Shown: positions 61,101 to 64,000 of the stretch, one piece after another
Numbering within the stretch: position 1 is the first letter of the stretch
How the letters are laid out: each line of letters opens with the position of its first letter
Assembly (NCBI GenBank): GCA_035048485.1
Contig: CM068592.1
Span: 35,968,001 to 36,032,000, forward strand
From: Pteria penguin
Taxonomy: Eukaryota > Mollusca > Bivalvia > Pterioida > Pteriidae
DNA: 64,000 bases
Reading direction: 5' to 3'
Notes under the pieces: generated by a model
Told to the model about the DNA's origin: nothing
Databases searched by the model: none
What the model saw: only the letters and a program-made list of their open reading frames with translations
Made by a program: the position numbers and the translations under genes

Positions 61101-61578
61101 ACATCGCATTAATGGACTTATAGTGACCTGATTATAAAATTCTATAACAAGAGTTGTCAGAAAACAACATAGCTCGCACAGTGGGTGGGTTAAAATTTGC
61201 AAATAACAGCCGTCAAACTGATGAAACAAAAGGTATGTTAAAGTTGAAGATCAAGGTCATGAGGTCAAAAACTATGGAACAGACGGTAAGGTCCTGTCAC
61301 ACAGACTAAACATCTGAAATATCAAAAAGTCACCTCATGCAGATGAGAATTTATTGTCAAGGTTAAATTTTTTGTCAAAGGAGAATACCAAGGTTGGGGG
61401 TATGACTGTAGCTCTCCAGACATTTTGTCCGGGCCAGCTAATAAATTACAAGACTAGAAACAGTAGTTTTCTTACTTGAAAGACTATTGGTTATCCAAGA
61501 CACCATGGAACCGTTGTCACCGCCAGAGTGGGGTTTGTTGGGTGGAGGGTACAACCATATGGCTGGATTGATAAAACC
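46121..61578 (-). CDS. USP40: Ubiquitin carboxyl-terminal hydrolase 40-like, C-terminal 305 residues (5' part outside window)
   Basis: Exons in transcript order: 61476-61578, 60517-60745, 53126-53191, 51966-52182, 50625-50723, 50333-50433, 46121-46223. All junctions are GT-AG and phases match, giving 918 nt (305 residues plus stop). Key stretches: GFINPAIWLYPPP, DDLRIQIMTLDKLSQLNIP, LAIQILPQEEQLSQNQILL, EYLCIAKHFENRFEWSII, APYCIQDGDRIGVKN, DDFSTVEDEKG and the terminus PEVALTIKVDNFRM. The ...DGDxIGVK...DDFST order and the R.PE.xLxIxVxxFR end are what I recall of USP40 tails. USP40 is a cysteine deubiquitinase; its catalytic domain would lie upstream, beyond the right edge. The second-last exon runs into CAG/TAA if not spliced, which would give an alternative shorter end. 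Introns are packed with minisatellites, including 7.3 kb between 53191 and 60517. USP40 rather than a related USP: moderate confidence; the exon model: high. Confidence 0.78.
46440..47640. repeat. 42/43-bp minisatellite in last USP40 intron
   Basis: About 28 units on GAGTGGAGGATAAAGGATA, CAGATAAGGCCCC, CAGCCTCATGA. Units with four or five C's differ by one base (42 or 43 bp). Very homogeneous, so probably recently active. Confidence 0.97.
47641..48215. other. Intron sequence, one tRNA-like relic
   Basis: A minus-strand tRNA/SINE-head relic lies at about 47885-47975 (TTTGAACCCAGAC on plus, with CACTCAGTGG-like partners). AGAGACATATATAC / GTATATATGTCTCT at 48144-48173 is an almost perfect palindrome. 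No exon. Confidence 0.45.
48216..48829. mobile_element. About 610-bp element with short inverted ends
   Basis: The left end TTAAAGGGACATAGTCCGA matches the inverse of the right end (TTTAAAGGAGCATAGTCCGA), one base differing in the shared core. TTAA at both ends could be part of a target site. The interior has no transposase frame. Confidence 0.75.
48940..50240. repeat. 28-bp minisatellite in USP40 intron
   Basis: About 42 units on AGTAAAAGACAGCAGACAAT then AAAGTACA, step 28 bp (for example 49021, 49049). A CAGCAGATAAAG variant occurs three times in its left half. Because 28 bp is not divisible by three and has no stop on minus, all three minus frames stay open and cycle through the same 28-residue hydrophobic sequence, giving false proteins up to 454 residues. 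Confidence 0.98.
50830..51820. repeat. Minisatellite, about 20-bp and 40-bp units
   Basis: Units of CACAGTAGATGTTGGCAGTA TGT-type alternate irregularly with TTACAGATGT blocks, about 35 units in all, increasingly decayed to the right. It lies in the USP40 intron between 50723 and 51966. Confidence 0.95.
52325..52810. repeat. About 29-bp minisatellite in USP40 intron
   Basis: About 16 units on CAGTCAAGTAGCAGTCA then TGTTGATATCGC or CCTTATATGG. Variable. Confidence 0.93.
53380..54800. repeat. About 140-bp tandem repeat carrying DR1 nuclear-receptor motifs
   Basis: About nine units of roughly 130-150 bp on GGATCCTAAGCAACAATTCT, GGGGAAGAAGTTATGG, and a hormone-element-like block ACCTTGACCTTTGACCTATG. 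TGACCTTTGACCT, the inverse of a perfect DR1 AGGTCAAAGGTCA, occurs at 53536, 53681, 53830 and 54496. The right end GGACGGACAGAGAGACAGAC and AAGGTGATTCCAATATACCC is typical of the end of a dispersed mollusc element. Intronic, non-coding. Confidence 0.9.
54972..57838 (-). mobile_element. Full-length GCTCACCTGAGCC hairpin element, about 2.9 kb
   Basis: On minus, the element begins at 57838 with the hairpin AGCTCACCTAAGCC / GGCTCAAATGAGCT, followed by GTCATAGTGCGCCGTCCGTC. It ends near 54972 with a second hairpin (AGGCCCA / TGGGCCT) next to CGCTCACCTGAG. The interior is three tandem units of about 810-850 bp (TTTCATATGTTGAGTGTTG at 55317 and 56128, variant at 56979; TGGATCCACCCCTGAGGG at 56788 and 57638). 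C-runs beside T-runs and a tRNA-like relic (GGTTCAAATCCAGC on minus) recur with each unit. No enzyme is encoded. Confidence 0.8.
57946..58199 (+). mobile_element. tRNA-derived SINE in USP40 intron
   Basis: Head CTGGTGTGGCCTCGTGGATG and CTCGGCTTGTGACC, then CAAGTTCGTCTCCTG as B-box, then the shared body and a CAATCTATCAATCAATA tail. AATATATTTCA-like sequence on both sides is a probable imperfect target duplication. Confidence 0.92.
58395..60290. repeat. About 20-bp minisatellite, 1.9 kb, with 374-bp higher-order repeat
   Basis: Some 90 units on CTATACACCTGACAGACAGA. The left part uses AACCCATACAACTGACAGAC-type units, the right part ATTTATACACCTGGCAGAC-type. A stretch beginning AACTGACCAATACACCTGAC near 59553 recurs near 59927, an offset of about 374 bp. 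Minus-strand frames here are repeat translations. Confidence 0.97.
61035..61165. repeat. 66-bp tandem duplication
   Basis: CATTAATGGACTTATAGTGA to AGTTGTCAGAAAAC occurs twice, starting at 61041 and 61107, nearly identical. It lies in the USP40 intron between 60745 and 61476, next to mollusc-type repeat sequence (TCAAGGTCATGAGGTCAAAA at 61251). Confidence 0.93.
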
Positions 61579-62077
61579 CTACAAAACAAAACAAAATGGG
61601 AGTCACAACTCTGAAGCAGAATACAAATTGCATCAAAACTGCAATGAGATAGATGGTAGAAGGAATCACTGGGTGTGTGTATGCTCTTTAGTTTCAACTT
61701 TTCTCTCATTTTTGGAAATATACACTCCTGTTTAAGATTGATTTCATCATGTCAATGTAATCGTACATTGATGTGTAAAGCGGTCACATTATATATGTAG
61801 GCAGAGCTCTATTTACTCCTATGTTATAATAATGTATCAATTACTTTAAAGGTACATTACTCGGCAGATGTTACACCTTGGGGGCTACCATTCCCAATGA
61901 AGTAATTAACAATCTTATCATTTATCTGTAGAGGGGTACATCCCTACTGAATAAGTGCTGAACTTCTCTATCACCTTCAGAGATATTTTACTATAAATAA
62001 AGTAATGATTTTTCACCTTAGGAGGTATCTATCTCAATCCATTAAATGCCAAAACTCTGAATCTTTTAATTTTCATT
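61579..62077. other. USP40 intron or upstream part, no exon seen
   Basis: No acceptor-donor pair with a conserved frame could be found here. The next upstream USP40 exon is therefore probably beyond the satellite, outside the window. Confidence 0.45.
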
Positions 62078-63990
62078 TTATTCTTTTATGTGTCCTCTCA
62101 CCTTTGATGACATATTACCATTGTTAAAGTGAGGACCCCTAACCTCTGATGACATATTACCATTGTTAAAGTGAGGATCCCTAACCCTTGATGACATATT
62201 ACCATGATTGTTAAAGTGAGGACCCCTAACCTTTGATGACATATTACCATTGTTAAAGTGAGGACCCCTAACCTTTGATGACATATTACCATTGTTAAAG
62301 TGAGGACCCCTAACCTTTGATGACATATTACTAATGTTAAAGTGAGGACCCCTAACCTTTGATGACATATTACCATTGTTAAAGTGAGGACCCCTAACCT
62401 TTGATGACATATTACCATTGTTAAAGTGAGGACCCCTAACCTTTGATGACATATTACCATTGTTAAAGTGAGGACCCCTAACCTTTGATGACATATTACC
62501 ATTGTTAAAGTGAGGACCCCTAACCTTTGATGACATATTACCATTGTTAAAGTGAGGACCCTAACCTTTGATGACATATTACCATTGTTAAAGTGAGGAC
62601 CCCTAACCTTTGATGACATATTACCATTGTTAAAGTGAGGACCCCTAACCTTTGATGACATATTACCGTGATTGTTACAGTGAGGACCCCTAACCTTTGA
62701 TGACATATTACCATTGTTAAAGTGAGGACCCCTAACATTTGATGACATATTACCATTGTTAAAGTGAGGACCCCTAACCTTTAATAACATATTACCAATG
62801 TTAAAGTGAGGACCCCTAACCTTTGATGACATATTACCATTGTTAAAGTGAGGACCCCTAACCTTTGATGACATTTTACCATTGTTAAAGTGAGAACCCC
62901 TAACCTTTGATGACATATTACCATTGTTAAAGTGAGGACCCCTAACCTTTGACATATTACCATTGTTAAAATGAGGACCCCTAACCTTTGGTGACATATT
63001 ACCATTGTTAAAGTGAGGACCCCTAACATTTGATGACATATTACCATTGTTAAAGTGAGGACCCCTAACATTTGATGACATATTACCATTGTTAAAGTGA
63101 GGACCCCTAACCTTTGATGAAATATTACCATTGTTAAAGTGAGGACCCCTAACCTTTGATGACATATTACCAATGTTAAAGTGAGGACCCCTAACCTTTG
63201 ATGACATATTACCATTGTTAAAGTGAGGACCCCTAACCTTTGATGACATATTACCATTGTTAAAGTAAGGACCCCCAACCTTTGATGACATATTACCATT
63301 GTTAAAGTGAGGACCCCTGACCTTTGATGACATATTACCATTGTTAAAGTGAGAACCTATTACCATTGTTAAAGTGAGGACCTCTTACCTTTGACCCTGA
63401 GCACCGGTGTTCTGTCTTTTGGATGAGACAGTAAAAACCGAGGTCCCGTGTCACATTAGGCGTGGCACGTAAAAGATCCCTCACTGCTTCGGGTGGGTCT
63501 GTTGCAAAGGTCTAAATTTGTATGCAATGCATCAGGCAGATGCCGTCATCATATAATGAAATAATCATGGAGTGACGTAAAACAATAATCAATCAATCAA
63601 TCTTACCCTTGATGATATATTACCGTTGTTAAAGTGACCCATCACCTTTGATGATATATTACCATTGTTAAAGTGAACACCTCTCACCTTTGATGACATA
63701 TTACCATTGTTAAAGTGGGGACCTCTCACCTTTGATGATACATTACCATTGTTAAAGTGAACACCTCTCACCTTTGATGATATATTACCATTGTTAAAGT
63801 GAACACCTCTCACCTTTGATGACATATTACCATTGTTAAAGTGGGGACCTCTCACCTTTGATGATATATTACCATTGTTAAAGTGGGGACCTCTCACCTT
63901 TGATGATACATTACCATTGTTAAAGTGAACACCTCTCACCTTTGATGATATATTACCATTGTTAAAGTGAACACCTCTCACCTTTGATGA
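62078..63990. repeat. 42-bp minisatellite, two subfamilies, running off the right edge
   Basis: About 40 units on ACCTTTGATGACATATTACC then ATTGTTAAAGTG. Left of the SINE at 63395, units carry AGGACCCCTA. Right of it they carry AACACCTCTC or GGGACCTCTC. Since 42 is divisible by three, minus-strand frames with a 14-residue period (MSSKVRGPHFNNGN) reach 422 residues. These are array translations, with frame breaks inside. Confidence 0.97.
63395..63600 (+). mobile_element. 5'-truncated SINE inside the 42-bp array
   Basis: It lacks the tRNA-like head and starts at CCTGAGCACCGGTGTTCTGT. It then has the full body (GATGAGACAGTAAAAACCGA, GGCGTGGCACGTAAAAGATC, GCATCAGGCAGATGC) and a TCAATCAATCAA tail. 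The 12-base flank TCTTACCTTTGA (63383-63394) recurs as TCTTACCCTTGA (63601-63612), a target duplication that itself lies in a satellite unit. Confidence 0.93.
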
Positions 63991-64000
63991 CATATTACCA

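Noticed and set aside
62078..63993. Minus-strand proteins with 14-residue repeats, up to 422 residues
   Set aside because: They are a translation of the 42-bp satellite. The frame breaks where units lose a base, the SINE interrupts it, and flanks give no splice or start evidence.

Overview
This window is AT-rich metazoan nuclear DNA. Spliced genes, long repeat-filled introns, several tRNA-derived SINEs and hairpin-ended elements of the GCTCACCTGAGCC type point to a bivalve mollusc, perhaps a clam. The species is an inference. Of the 64 kb, only about 3.2 kb can be called host coding sequence. REGION 1 (1-11 kb): a minisatellite, then a head-to-head gene pair. A 52-residue intronless microprotein candidate (minus, 1879-2037) and CNOT9, the Rcd1/CAF40 subunit of the CCR4-NOT deadenylase (plus, nine coding exons, 2130-9856, 317 residues), share a 92-bp intergenic promoter. 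REGION 2 (11-40 kb): no intact host gene is recognised. It holds SINEs, a 63-bp satellite in two blocks, a 4-kb foldback-like element carrying a nearly identical 1.5-kb tandem duplication, and a pair of inverted repeat arms (19.34-23.55 kb and 32.56-34.55 kb) with LINE reverse transcriptase remnants. It also holds a YLDD reverse transcriptase remnant, a FLYWCH/MULE transposase remnant lacking its catalytic core, a hAT-type zinc-finger remnant, small inverted-repeat elements, a possible TATA-driven spliced transcript and two unrecognised coding-like stretches. REGION 3 (39.4-42.3 kb): a tandem array that appears to be amplified from the tRNA-like head of a SINE, followed by a ten-finger C2H2 zinc-finger gene (plus, 397 residues) whose coding sequence is one exon. 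REGION 4 (42.6-64 kb): a 3-kb minisatellite with higher-order structure, then the 3' part of a deubiquitinase gene best matched to USP40 (minus, seven exons, 46121-61578, continuing beyond the window). Its introns and upstream flank hold at least seven unrelated minisatellites with units from about 20 to 145 bp, a full-length hairpin-ended element and two SINEs. Most long open frames in the window are translations of these satellites and were not called. The recognised genes act in separate pathways (mRNA deadenylation, ubiquitin removal, DNA binding); nothing suggests a functional cluster. The most interesting items are the head-to-head microprotein, the SINE-head satellite, the SINE with a paralogous empty site in the inverted arms, the shared hairpin-plus-tandem architecture of several elements, and arrays of perfect nuclear-receptor DR1 motifs.
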